Positions 1 through 6,180 of a DNA stretch of 7,519 nt are shown in pieces; positions within the stretch are counted from its first letter, which is position 1, and each line of letters opens with the position of its first letter. The notes beneath the pieces were generated by a model. The model did no database searches. It was not told the DNA's origin and was given only the letters and a program-made list of their open reading frames with translations. The position numbers were made by a program, and so were the translations under genes. This DNA is from Hyphomonadaceae bacterium (GTDB taxonomy: Bacteria > Pseudomonadota > Alphaproteobacteria > Caulobacterales > Aquidulcibacteraceae), in NCBI GenBank assembly GCA_016791325.1, contig JAEUMU010000127.1, positions 1-7,519 of the forward strand, given 5' to 3'.

Positions 1-65
1 ACGCCGAGCCGCCGCCCGAAGAGCGCCCACGCCGCCGCCGCGAGGGCTTGGGCATGGGCCGCTAA
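1..65 (+). CDS. Possible C-terminal tail of a truncated upstream gene, product unknown
   Basis: Reading from base 3, twenty codons run to a TAA at 63-65 and would encode a tail rich in Pro, Glu and Arg, with a run of four arginines and the ending EGLGMGR. Most third positions are G or C, as in the clear genes of this window, and a hairpin lies shortly after the stop. Basic, low-complexity tails of this kind end many RNA- or DNA-binding proteins, but nothing here identifies a family. Another frame is also open through this stretch, so the call rests on codon bias and position only and is tentative. Confidence 0.4.
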   Translation, partial: AEPPPEERPRRRREGLGMGR

Positions 66-82
66 AGCGCCTGCGCGCTGGA

Positions 83-109
83 GCCGGCGCCCAAAACTTG
101 AGCGCCGGC
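83..109 (+). terminator. GC-rich hairpin after the first partial gene, possible terminator
   Basis: GCCGGCGC (83-90) pairs perfectly with GCGCCGGC (102-109) around an 11-base A-rich loop. It begins 17 bases after the probable stop codon at 65. No T-run follows on the plus strand, so it is not a textbook intrinsic terminator. It could aid transcript ending or protect the 3' end, or it may be a by-product of high GC content. Confidence 0.3.
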
Positions 110-140
110 GCGCGCCCGAAGGGCATGTAGCGATGAAGCG

Positions 141-160
141 CTGGCGCGAAGACGCGCCAG
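141..160 (+). other. Perfect 8-bp stem with tetraloop just upstream of the CNB-domain gene
   Basis: CTGGCGCG (141-148) and CGCGCCAG (153-160) are exact reverse complements separated by the four bases AAGA. The hairpin ends 19 bases before the ATG at 180 and just before the only weak ribosome-binding-like stretch (AAGG near 166). If the transcript starts upstream, the structure would sit next to the ribosome landing site and could affect translation. Regulatory function is inferred from position and stem quality only. Confidence 0.3.
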
Positions 161-179
161 GGATCAAGGCTGGCGGCGC

Positions 180-659
180 ATGCCGAGCTTTGAAGACCTT
201 TGCAGCCACCTGCCTGTGGCCGCGTTCGCGCCAGGCGAAGCCCTGCTTGAAGAAGGCGCGGCGACTGGGCGGCTCTATGTGTTGCGCGCGGGGACGGTTG
301 AGATCGTCAAGCGCGGCGTGCAGATCAACACCGTTTCCGATTGCGGAGCGATCTTCGGCGAAATGTCAGCGCTGCTGGATGCCCCGCACATGGCCACGGT
401 GCGCGCCGTCACGGCGTGCGAAGCCTATCGCATCGAAGGCGGCGAAGCGTTTCTGCAAGCCAACCCCGAACTTTCGTTCGAGCTTGCGAGACTCCTGGCC
501 CACCGGCTCAACGGCGTAACCAGCTATCTTGTCGATCTTAAACAGCAGTTTGAGGATCGCAGCGATCACCTGGGCATGGTCGATGACATCCTGGAATCGC
601 TGGCGCACGAACAAAAGCGGCGCTTCACGCCGGGCTCCGATCGCGAACCGGAGTATTGA
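180..659 (+). CDS. Stand-alone cyclic-nucleotide-binding (CNB) domain protein, Crp/Fnr-type fold without HTH
   Basis: This 159-residue protein is almost entirely one CNB beta-roll (about residues 10-110) plus a helical, charged tail (about 96-148). Family hallmarks are the FxPGExLxxEG start (16-26), LYVLRAGTVEI (32-42) and the phosphate-binding-cassette stretch FGEMSALLDAP (59-69) followed by ATVRA (72-76). No helix-turn-helix follows, so it is not a complete Crp/Fnr regulator and more likely acts as a sensor or protein-interaction module in the cytoplasm. The cassette keeps Gly60-Glu61, but the arginine that normally holds the cyclic phosphate, followed by Ser/Thr, is replaced by His70-Met71, so ordinary cAMP or cGMP binding is doubtful. 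The ATG at 180 fits the domain's N-terminus, though its ribosome-binding site is weak. The last 35 bases overlap the convergent phosphoesterase gene. The fold call is firm; ligand and role are unknown. Confidence 0.87.
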   Translation: MPSFEDLCSHLPVAAFAPGEALLEEGAATGRLYVLRAGTVEIVKRGVQINTVSDCGAIFGEMSALLDAPHMATVRAVTACEAYRIEGGEAFLQANPELSFELARLLAHRLNGVTSYLVDLKQQFEDRSDHLGMVDDILESLAHEQKRRFTPGSDREPEY

Positions 660-1425
660 GCCACGCAGGCGGCGATTCCAGCACCAGCAACGGACGCGCA
701 AGCGGGGCATCCAAGCGGACAAGCTCGGCGCCAGCCAGTGAAAACCAGGCGGCTTCGCGCGCCTCGGTATTGATGGCGATATGCGTCGGCGTTGGCCCAA
801 TCTGGCGCCCGCAATTGAAAACCCAGGTGCGTCCGAGTTGATCAGCCCACGATCCGCCGGCTTTGAACGGCGCTTCGTGAATATGACCGGCGAACACAAT
901 GTCGGGCTGGTAAAGCGCGATCCACGCGCTCAAATCCTCATCTCCGTAAAAGCGCCGGCCGTTCCAGGCAGTGGGCGAATTCGCCGGCGGCGCATGATAA
1001 ATCCAAAGCCAACGCGCCTTGGGCTTGGCGGCGTCGCGCGCCAGCAGCGCGCCCACGCCCTCGCGGCTGACAGGCCCATCCCACCACGGGCAGATCGTGA
1101 TCAACGTATCGCCGAACATCACGCTCTCGCCATCCGAAGGGATTCCAAGATCGCGCACACGGCGCATCCAGGAGGCGGTTTTTTCACCGGCGGCGTCACG
1201 CGTATCGAGATCGTGATTGCCCGAGGAAACCAACACGCGGGTCTCCGCCGCCAGCCGCTTCAGGTATTTGAGGATCACCAGCACCTGCACGCCGCCATCG
1301 AGCTGCCCGGCGATGTCGATGTGATCGCCGGCCAGGATCACGGCGTCGAAATGGCGCGCCTCGGCGGCGATCCAGTCGAATTGCTTGAGCGCGTAATGGA
1401 GATCTGAAACGAGCAGAATTTTCAC
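625..1425 (-). CDS. Calcineurin-like metallophosphoesterase
   Basis: The 266-residue product has all the dinuclear-metal motifs of the calcineurin-like phosphoesterase fold in order: SDLH (7-10), GDHID (33-37), GNHD (69-72), His144 in YHAPP, and GHIH (180-183). These residues bind two metal ions that activate water to cleave phosphate esters. The compact single-domain layout and lack of a signal peptide suggest a cytoplasmic enzyme; the substrate cannot be told from sequence. The start is placed at GTG 1425 because the protein then begins KILLVSDLH, the usual first beta-strand of the family. The frame stays open far upstream, but that extension lies antisense to the MBL-fold gene and contains no domain. 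The C-terminal coding end overlaps the convergent CNB-domain gene by 35 bases. It is divergent from the MBL-fold hydrolase with 156 bases between them. Confidence 0.93.
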   Translation of the reverse strand: MKILLVSDLHYALKQFDWIAAEARHFDAVILAGDHIDIAGQLDGGVQVLVILKYLKRLAAETRVLVSSGNHDLDTRDAAGEKTASWMRRVRDLGIPSDGESVMFGDTLITICPWWDGPVSREGVGALLARDAAKPKARWLWIYHAPPANSPTAWNGRRFYGDEDLSAWIALYQPDIVFAGHIHEAPFKAGGSWADQLGRTWVFNCGRQIGPTPTHIAINTEAREAAWFSLAGAELVRLDAPLARPLLVLESPPAWLNTPVRDRSPA

Positions 1426-1581
1426 CGACGCAGCCTGCGCTGGCCCGCGCGCGCCCTCAAACGGCGCGGACGCGCCGGGCGCACGCCAAGCGCGACTGCG
1501 CACAACAACGGCGCCGCGGCTCAGTATTTCGGCACGTCCCGCCCTTGCGCGGACGCCGGAAAGCCAGCATCTGATCCGGCC
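1426..1581. promoter_or_regulatory. Divergent intergenic region between phosphoesterase and MBL-fold genes
   Basis: This 156-base gap must hold the 5' signals of both flanking genes. It is very GC-rich on the phosphoesterase side. On the plus strand, TTGCGC at 1545-1550 could be a -35 box, but the matching -10 region (around 1568-1575, CATCTGAT) is poor. I see no coding potential, no RNA gene and no clear operator. Confidence 0.35.
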
Positions 1582-2310
1582 ATGAGCCTGAACGAGCCTA
1601 AACTCCAGATTCGCATCGTGCCGGTTACGCCGCTGCAACAGAATTGCTCGCTCATCTGGAACGAGGAAACCAAGCATGCGGCCCTTGTCGATCCTGGCGG
1701 CGACGCTGACCAGCTGATCGGCGCGCTCGATCATTACGGGCTGAAGCTCACGCGCATGTGGCTGACGCACGGCCATCTGGATCACGCCGGGGCGGCCGCC
1801 GAACTGCGCGAGCGCACGGGCGTAGCGGTGGAAGGCCCCCACCCGGAGGATCAATTCTGGCTCGACCAGATTGAGGAGAGCGCGCGCCGCTACGGCGTGC
1901 CTGGACTGCGCAACGTGACGCCGGATCGCTATTTCGAGGATGGCGAAACATTGGAGTTCGAAGGCGTGCGCTTTGATGTGACGCATACGCCGGGGCACAC
2001 GCCGGGGCATGTTGTGATTCACAACGCCGCGCTGAAGATCGCGTTCGTGGGTGATGTGCTGTTCGCCGGGTCGATCGGGCGCACGGATTTTCCGCGCGGC
2101 GATCATGCTCACCTCATCCGCTCGATCACCACCAGGCTTTGGCCGCTGGGCGACGACATGACATTCGTGCCCGGCCACGGGCCGACCTCGACGTTCGGAC
2201 GCGAACGCCAGAGCAATCCCTTCGTCGCCGACCGTATCACAGGCTATGCCGGCGCCGCCGTTCAAGCGCCCGATATTGCCGAGCAACGCACAAGCAAACG
2301 CTACACCTGA
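1582..2310 (+). CDS. MBL-fold metallo-hydrolase, glyoxalase-II/YcbL-like
   Basis: The 242-residue protein carries the full set of metallo-beta-lactamase-fold ligands: THGHLDH at 62-68 (His63, His65, Asp67, His68), His139 in TPGHTPGH, Asp158 in FVGDVLF, and His199 in VPGHGPTS. VGDVLFAGSIGRTDFPRGD (156-174) is typical of the short hydroxyacylglutathione-hydrolase-like proteins related to E. coli YcbL, which lack the glutathione-binding C-terminal domain of classical GloB. Thioester hydrolysis is therefore likely, but the substrate is open. The length is slightly above that group because of a short loop rich in charged residues (about 84-118) and a polar tail. There is no signal peptide, so it should be cytoplasmic. 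The start at 1582 lacks a good Shine-Dalgarno sequence. Its last 10 bases overlap the convergent membrane-protein gene. Confidence 0.93.
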   Translation: MSLNEPKLQIRIVPVTPLQQNCSLIWNEETKHAALVDPGGDADQLIGALDHYGLKLTRMWLTHGHLDHAGAAAELRERTGVAVEGPHPEDQFWLDQIEESARRYGVPGLRNVTPDRYFEDGETLEFEGVRFDVTHTPGHTPGHVVIHNAALKIAFVGDVLFAGSIGRTDFPRGDHAHLIRSITTRLWPLGDDMTFVPGHGPTSTFGRERQSNPFVADRITGYAGAAVQAPDIAEQRTSKRYT

Positions 2311-3038
2311 GCGCCGCCGGCGATCAGCTGATAGAGCGCTTTCGATAGCGCCGCCCATTGCGGCGCGCCAAAGAGCGCCACTTCCGCCAAATGCAGCGCA
2401 ATCAGCGCAACGCCAAAGATCCAATACGCATTGTGCACGCGCCCGATCGCCAGCTGATCGCGCACCATGGCGATGAGGATGAGCGAATCCGCGGCTACGA
2501 ATCCGAGCCAGATATCGGGCCGCGGCATCCACGGCATGAGGTGGCGTAGGCGAAACCAGGCCGGCCAGAGAATGGCGATGGTCGCCAACAACATGAGGCG
2601 CTTATGCCAATCGGGCATGCTGCGCAGGCCGATGGCGGTGGCGACAAAGATCGCGAACGCCGCCATCGCCGTAAGCACGCCAGGCAGCGTGGAATAGGCC
2701 GCATCGCCGGCGCCCAGATCGAGATCACGGTGAACCGCGAAGAGGCCCGCGCCGACGCCGGTTATCGCCATCGCCATCGCCAGCGGCGGACCGACCCAGC
2801 CGAGCTTAATGTGGATGAAGGTGAGCCCGGCGCGCGCCAAGCTGGCCTGCGTGATCAGCAGCAACAGCCAGCTGAGAAACAGCGCGCCATGCACATGCAG
2901 AATGGCCGGGGCCAAGAAATCGCCCGCCGCCATCGGCAAGATGTAGGTGGTGCTAAAGCCCGCCAGAGCAATGGCCAACGCCAGCCACGCCATGGCGACG
3001 AAAAACACGCCGCGATCGCCTCGCCAGGACGCAGACAT
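2301..3038 (-). CDS. Seven-helix integral membrane protein of unknown function (DUF2306-like pattern)
   Basis: The 245-residue product has seven hydrophobic segments, at about 11-33, 45-67, 80-102, 117-137, 146-162, 176-192 and 203-223, so it should sit in the cytoplasmic membrane. Recurring histidines lie near helix ends: HVH (48-50) in helix 2, His76 before helix 3, His145 in HKRLMLLA leading into helix 5, His202 and His216. The HVHG...W...Q...H...GW and HKRLMLLAT patterns recall small DUF2306-like bacterial membrane proteins, but I am not certain of the family and assign no function. The ATG at 3038 is well supported by a strong Shine-Dalgarno sequence (GAGGGGGAG on the minus strand, 3052-3044) six bases upstream. 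A separate promoter candidate lies in the 67-base gap after the thioesterase gene on the same strand, so co-transcription is possible but not required. Confidence 0.82.
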   Translation of the reverse strand: MSASWRGDRGVFFVAMAWLALAIALAGFSTTYILPMAAGDFLAPAILHVHGALFLSWLLLLITQASLARAGLTFIHIKLGWVGPPLAMAMAITGVGAGLFAVHRDLDLGAGDAAYSTLPGVLTAMAAFAIFVATAIGLRSMPDWHKRLMLLATIAILWPAWFRLRHLMPWMPRPDIWLGFVAADSLILIAMVRDQLAIGRVHNAYWIFGVALIALHLAEVALFGAPQWAALSKALYQLIAGGAQV

Positions 3039-3059
3039 CGCCGCTCCCCCTCAGCGCCA

Positions 3060-3088
3060 ACCTAAGAGCGAAACCAGGCCGATGACAA
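3060..3088 (-). promoter_or_regulatory. Candidate promoter for the seven-helix membrane protein gene
   Basis: On the minus strand TTGTCA (3088-3083) is followed after exactly 17 bases by TTAGGT (3065-3060). The -35 box matches TTGACA at five of six positions; the -10 box is poor. A start about seven bases further on would leave a leader of roughly 15 bases that just contains the Shine-Dalgarno sequence of the gene starting at 3038. The ordered layout makes it credible, though unproven. Confidence 0.38.
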
Positions 3089-3105
3089 CTCGGCCGCGCG
3101 CGCGC

Positions 3106-3897
3106 CTACGCGAAAATGGCCACCGCTTGGCGGCCCACGGCAAGGGCGCGGCCTTCGGCGTCCCACATTGTCATGCTCTGCAGCGAATAGCCTTCACCGG
3201 CATGATCGCTGCGCGACCAGAGCAGGCGCCAAGCGTCCGCGCTGGCGGGCGTGTGTGCGATGTCGACCGTCCAAGTCACGGTGCTGATCGGCGCCGGCGC
3301 GGGGAAATGCACCATCGCCGCCGGCGGCAAACAATCGGCGATAGCCAGAAGCGCCGTGACGGGATCGACGGCGCCTGGATCTAGGAAGCGCGTCCAGACC
3401 GCGAATTCCGGGCGCGGCGCGGCGGTTTCGAAAATGCGGCCGCCAGCGGCCAGGCGGGTCTCGAAATTATTCCAGAAGCCGCGCGGGGCGTTTGCGCCCT
3501 CCTTGCGAAACGGGCCGCAACTTTCAGGCGCGGGCGCCGGCGGGGCCGGCAAATCATTGTGCGCCACTTTGCTTTCACGCGCGGCGCCGAACACAAAAAG
3601 CGCACGCGCGGCCGCGCCCTCCTCATTGAAGCACTCCCCCGCGACCATGGCCGAAGAGCGCCCTTGGCGCAGCAGCGTCGAGGTGAGGCGCAGCTTTCCC
3701 GCGGCCGGGCCGATAAAGCTGAACTGCGCGGAGCGCAGCGGCGGCAAGGCGCCCTGTGCGCGCCGTGACGCCTCATAGATCAGCGCGGCTGTCATACCGC
3801 CATAGAGCGTGCGCCCCTGCGCCCAATCCTCTGGCGCCTCGATGACGAAGCCATCACCCTCGGGCGCGAGACGATCAACGACGGAAGCAAGCGACAT
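3106..3897 (-). CDS. Acyl-CoA thioesterase family protein, TesB-like double hotdog
   Basis: This 263-residue protein fits the tandem-hotdog acyl-CoA thioesterases, which hydrolyse acyl-CoA to free acid and CoA in the cytoplasm. The N-terminal hotdog (about 15-107) has the typical WAQGRTLYGGMTAALIYEA opening (25-43) and the strand SAQFSFIGPA (56-65). After a Pro-rich linker (about 116-130) the C-terminal hotdog (about 160-263) shows DPVTALLAIADCLPPA (178-193), TWTVDIAHTP (208-217) and a final strand GRQAVAIF (255-262). By motif comparison Asp188 and Gln257 occupy the positions of the E. coli TesB catalytic Asp and Gln; a Thr near 206-208 may be the third residue, but that alignment is by eye. 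Chain-length preference is unknown. It starts 73 bases from the divergent YjbR gene, with no strong Shine-Dalgarno sequence. Confidence 0.88.
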   Translation of the reverse strand: MSLASVVDRLAPEGDGFVIEAPEDWAQGRTLYGGMTAALIYEASRRAQGALPPLRSAQFSFIGPAAGKLRLTSTLLRQGRSSAMVAGECFNEEGAAARALFVFGAARESKVAHNDLPAPPAPAPESCGPFRKEGANAPRGFWNNFETRLAAGGRIFETAAPRPEFAVWTRFLDPGAVDPVTALLAIADCLPPAAMVHFPAPAPISTVTWTVDIAHTPASADAWRLLWSRSDHAGEGYSLQSMTMWDAEGRALAVGRQAVAIFA

Positions 3898-3956
3898 GGC
3901 CGCTTTGTGCCGAGCCCGGCGCGGCCAGGCAATGGCGCCGCAAAGGCAGGCGCCAT

Positions 3957-3970
3957 GCTAAGCTGCCCGC
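3957..3970 (+). promoter_or_regulatory. -10-like box abutting the YjbR-family start codon
   Basis: GCTAAGCT (3957-3964) resembles the Caulobacter-type -10 consensus GCTANAWC in its first five bases and lies only six bases before the ATG at 3971. No Shine-Dalgarno sequence fits in between. Transcription starting about seven bases after the box would begin at or next to the ATG, giving a leaderless mRNA. No good -35 box is visible. Confidence 0.4.
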
Positions 3971-4348
3971 ATGTCAGAAACCGCGCACCAACGCGCCGAA
4001 GCGGAGCTGACCGCTTACGGCCTCACCTTCCCGGAGGCCAGCGCCGGCCCCGGCTGGCAAACGACGCGCGCGCTCTACGTGCGCAAGAAAATGTTCGCGA
4101 TCTTCGGCGCCAAGGGCGAAGCGCTCGATGCGCTGACGCTGATCATGAAACTGCCGATCTCGGCGGAGATGGCCGAAGAGCTGCCTTTCGTGCGGCCGGC
4201 GAAGGGTTGGTACAAGCAGCACAAATGGGTGACGGCGCATTTCGCTGTGGACGATGACGTGCTGGCGGAAATGGACACGCTGAAGGGCTGGCTGAGGCAG
4301 AGCTACGTGGCGGTGGCGCCGAAGACGCTAGGGCGGAAGGTGAGCTAG
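3971..4348 (+). CDS. MmcQ/YjbR family protein
   Basis: At 125 residues this matches the usual size of the MmcQ/YjbR family, small single-domain proteins with a CyaY-like fold often annotated as DNA-binding. Family marks are the LTFPEASAGPGW segment (18-29), KKMFAIFG (39-46), the strand LIMKLP (57-62), the pair PAKGWY (76-81) and HKWVTAHF (84-91), and the C-terminal SYVAVAPK (111-118). There is no signal peptide or membrane segment. The biochemical role of the family is poorly defined, and DNA binding is an annotation rather than something visible here. The ATG at 3971 starts right after a -10-like box, so the mRNA may be leaderless. The gene ends before a strong hairpin at 4403-4430 and points toward the convergent 166-residue protein gene. 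Confidence 0.9.
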   Translation: MSETAHQRAEAELTAYGLTFPEASAGPGWQTTRALYVRKKMFAIFGAKGEALDALTLIMKLPISAEMAEELPFVRPAKGWYKQHKWVTAHFAVDDDVLAEMDTLKGWLRQSYVAVAPKTLGRKVS

Positions 4349-4402
4349 AGTGGTTCGGAGGCGGCGCCTGAAGTCCGTCGCCGATGGCGCGCGCACGACG
4401 AG

Positions 4403-4430
4403 CGCCGTGCGAATCCCGGATTGCACGGCG
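4403..4430. terminator. Long hairpin between convergent genes, candidate bidirectional terminator
   Basis: CGCCGTGC (4403-4410) pairs with GCACGGCG (4423-4430), and after one bulged G the stem continues with AAT/ATT around the loop CCCGG (4415-4419), giving 11 base pairs. It lies in the 110-base gap between the YjbR gene and the oppositely facing 166-residue protein gene, where a shared terminator is expected. No T-run follows on either strand, so its action as an intrinsic terminator is uncertain. Confidence 0.45.
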
Positions 4431-4458
4431 GGCAGGCGATCAGAGCGTGGTGACGAGG

Positions 4459-4959
4459 CTAGGAGGTGTCCGGTTGCGTGCGGGCGTGCGCCGGCCCCGC
4501 GCTGACGAACGTGTGCGCAGGCGGCGCTGTGGGAAGAACGCGCGCGGCGCGCAGGCCGGCGCGCAAGCGCGCGGAGAAATAGGCGATGGCGCGCTCAGGA
4601 TTTGCCAACGCGTGAAGCAACGCCAGCACGCGGGTCAGCGGAGCGGCCTTGCGTGCGCGCACGCCTGCGCCACGGTAGAAGAGGCGCAGCCGCTTTGCCC
4701 GCACGCGGCGAAAGCCGCGGGCCGCGAAGCGCGGATGTATCTTGCGTTGTGGCGGCGGGCCGAAGCGGGCGACGGCGTGGAGAAAGAGAAGGTGTTCCGT
4801 CGCGCGTTCGGCGTAGGCGAGCTCGGCCTTGAGCCGCGCGCTGCGCCCGCTGACAGGGAGGCGCAGGACGATACCAAGCAGCCACATCAACAGACGCAGC
4901 GCCGAAGCCGTGTAGGCTTCGACGCGTGCGCGGGTGATAAGAGGCTGGCGGGAATGCAT
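4459..4959 (-). CDS. Hypothetical basic protein, 166 residues, family not recognised
   Basis: I do not recognise a characterised family. The protein is strongly basic. It has an N-terminal hydrophobic or amphipathic stretch (about 20-36, ALRLLMWLLGIVLRLPV), a helical middle with ERATEHLLFLHAVARFGPPP (51-70), an arginine-rich stretch (81-105, containing GFRRVRAKRLRLF) and a low-complexity Pro/Ala-rich C-terminus (about 145-166). Codon use has a strong G/C bias at third positions, and the mix of regular hydrophobic spacing and basic clusters looks like a real product, unlike the open frame on the opposite strand. The hydrophobic stretch could be a membrane-associating helix rather than a cleavable signal. 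It lies 139 bases downstream of ruvB on the same strand, but a -10-like box directly before its ATG suggests separate expression. Function unknown. Confidence 0.65.
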   Translation of the reverse strand: MHSRQPLITRARVEAYTASALRLLMWLLGIVLRLPVSGRSARLKAELAYAERATEHLLFLHAVARFGPPPQRKIHPRFAARGFRRVRAKRLRLFYRGAGVRARKAAPLTRVLALLHALANPERAIAYFSARLRAGLRAARVLPTAPPAHTFVSAGPAHARTQPDTS

Positions 4960-5098
4960 ATGCGCGCCAGCTTATGGCGGGCGGAATGGGGTCGGATTGA
5001 ATTTGGCGAGGTGCTTGGTTTTCAACGCGCTGTGGTGAAAATGGCGCGGATAGAGCTGAACATTCTCTGCGCGGCTCACGACCGCGGTGAGTGGTTAT
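4960..5098. other. Intergenic region between ruvB and the 166-residue protein gene
   Basis: This 139-base gap is more AT-rich than the surrounding genes. Apart from the -10-like box at 4969-4974, it contains near the ruvB stop a short inverted repeat, CTCAC/GTGAG around GACCGCG, on the plus strand at about 5076-5092. That could form a weak hairpin in the ruvB 3' region. No ybgC or tol-pal gene, a common ruvB neighbour in proteobacteria, follows here. Confidence 0.35.
4969..4974 (-). promoter_or_regulatory. TAAGCT -10-like box upstream of the 166-residue protein gene
   Basis: Reading the minus strand, TAAGCT (4974-4969) is followed by GGC and lies nine bases before the ATG at 4959. The extended string TAAGCTGGC also occurs upstream of the KAS III gene and, with one change, upstream of the YjbR gene. 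No Shine-Dalgarno sequence lies between the box and the start, so a leaderless or nearly leaderless transcript is likely if this is a promoter. A clear -35 box is absent. Confidence 0.38.
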
Positions 5099-6130
5099 TC
5101 ACTTCCCCTCGAACAGCGTCCCCGTCTCTGGCGCGCGCGCAGGCGGCTTTTTTCCTAGCCGCTCATACGCTTTGGGCGCGGCTACACGCCCGCGCGGGGT
5201 GCGCATGACGAAGCCTTGCTGCATCAAATAAGGCTCGATCACGTCTTCAATCGCGTCGCGCGCTTCGGCCAGAGCGGCCGCCAGCGTATCGACGCCGACG
5301 GGGCCGCCGGAATACGTCTCCACCAGCGCCGTCAGATAGCGGCGATCGAGCATGTCGAGCCCATCGCTATCGACATCGAGCCGCTTCAACGCGGCATCGG
5401 CCGCCTTGGCATCGATCACGTTCTCGCCGGCGAAATCGCGCACGCGACGTAAGAGGCGCACGGCCACGCGCGGCGTGCCGCGCGCGCGCTTAGCCACCTC
5501 CATCGCCCCTTCCGGCGTGATCGGCGCGCCAAGCTTGCCGGCCGCGCGCGTGACGATGCCCAAGAGCTCATCGGCGCCGTAAAATTCCAGGCGCACAGGA
5601 ATGCCGAAGCGATCGCGCAGCGGCGTGCCCAAGAGCCCCGCGCGCGTTGTGGCGCCGACGAGCGTGAACGGCGCCAGATCAATGCGCACGCTGCGCGCGC
5701 TCGGCCCTTCGCCGATAATGATGTCGAGGTGATAATCCTCCATCGCCGGATAGAGGATTTCCTCTACCGCGGGCGCGAGGCGGTGAATTTCATCAATGAA
5801 CAGCACGTCGCGCGGTTCGAGATTGGTGAGCAGCGCGGCGAGATCGCCCGCGCGCGCGATCACCGGCCCGCTGGTGGCGCGGAAGCCCACGCCCAGTTCG
5901 CGCGCGATGATCTGGGCCAACGTGGTTTTGCCCAGGCCCGGCGGGCCGAACAGCAAAGTGTGATCCATCGCTTCGCCGCGCGCGCGGGCGGCTTCGACGA
6001 ACACTTTGAGATTGGCCTTGGCGGCCGGCTGGCCGACGAATTCGTCAAACCCCTGCGGGCGCAAGGCGCGATCGGCGCCCTCCCCAGGCATGCGGTCGGC
6101 GGCGATAAGGCGTTCTGCGGGTTCGGCCAT
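5099..6130 (-). CDS. ruvB: Holliday junction branch migration DNA helicase RuvB
   Basis: RuvB is the AAA+ motor that, loaded by RuvA, drives branch migration of Holliday junctions in recombination and DNA repair in the cytoplasm. The 343-residue protein is full length and shows Walker [10 protein letters not shown] (62-70), Walker [10 protein letters not shown] (108-116) with Asp113-Glu114, sensor 1 LVGATTR (157-163), and PLRDRFGI (170-177) whose Arg174 corresponds to the arginine finger of E. coli Ruv[18 protein letters not shown] carries the sensor-2 arginine, and the winged-helix C-terminus ends with [18 protein letters not shown]. The N-terminal FDEFVGQ segment (28-34) is also typical. 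The ATG at 6130 has no Shine-Dalgarno sequence; a GATAGAAC box six bases upstream suggests a leaderless transcript. Unlike the usual ruvCAB order, a KAS III gene on the other strand separates it from ruvA. It is divergent from that gene with 128 bases between. Confidence 0.98.
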   Translation of the reverse strand: MAEPAERLIAADRMPGEGADRALRPQGFDEFVGQPAAKANLKVFVEAARARGEAMDHTLLFGPPGLGKTTLAQIIARELGVGFRATSGPVIARAGDLAALLTNLEPRDVLFIDEIHRLAPAVEEILYPAMEDYHLDIIIGEGPSARSVRIDLAPFTLVGATTRAGLLGTPLRDRFGIPVRLEFYGADELLGIVTRAAGKLGAPITPEGAMEVAKRARGTPRVAVRLLRRVRDFAGENVIDAKAADAALKRLDVDSDGLDMLDRRYLTALVETYSGGPVGVDTLAAALAEARDAIEDVIEPYLMQQGFVMRTPRGRVAAPKAYERLGKKPPARAPETGTLFEGK

Positions 6131-6136
6131 GGGATG

Positions 6137-6144
6137 GTTCTATC
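6137..6144 (-). promoter_or_regulatory. -10-like box GATAGAAC directly upstream of ruvB
   Basis: On the minus strand GATAGAAC (6144-6137) matches the Caulobacter-type -10 consensus GCTANAWC at seven of eight positions. It ends six bases before the ruvB ATG, and no Shine-Dalgarno sequence intervenes. This supports an own promoter for ruvB and a leaderless message, which would be needed because the gene is cut off from ruvA. A convincing -35 box is not seen. Confidence 0.42.
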
Positions 6145-6180
6145 CGATTCGGGGTTCTTAATTCGTTCATGCTGATAGCA

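Noticed and set aside
1426..2532. Long N-terminal extension of the phosphoesterase frame on the minus strand
   Set aside because: The open frame runs antisense through the whole MBL-fold gene and into the membrane-protein gene, and its translation has no domain features. The phosphoesterase fold starts naturally at GTG 1425. High GC content makes stop codons rare, which explains the open frame.
4384..5208. 274-residue open frame on the plus strand
   Set aside because: It overlaps the end of ruvB and is antisense to the 166-residue gene. Its translation is Arg/Ala-rich without regular hydrophobic pattern or domain motifs, typical of a shadow frame.
5440..5500. RuvB sensor-2 motif reads [12 protein letters not shown] instead of the common GTPRIANRLLRR
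   Set aside because: The Asn-to-Val change caught my eye, but as I recall other bacterial RuvB proteins also have a hydrophobic residue here and the key arginines are present, so it does not indicate a defective enzyme.
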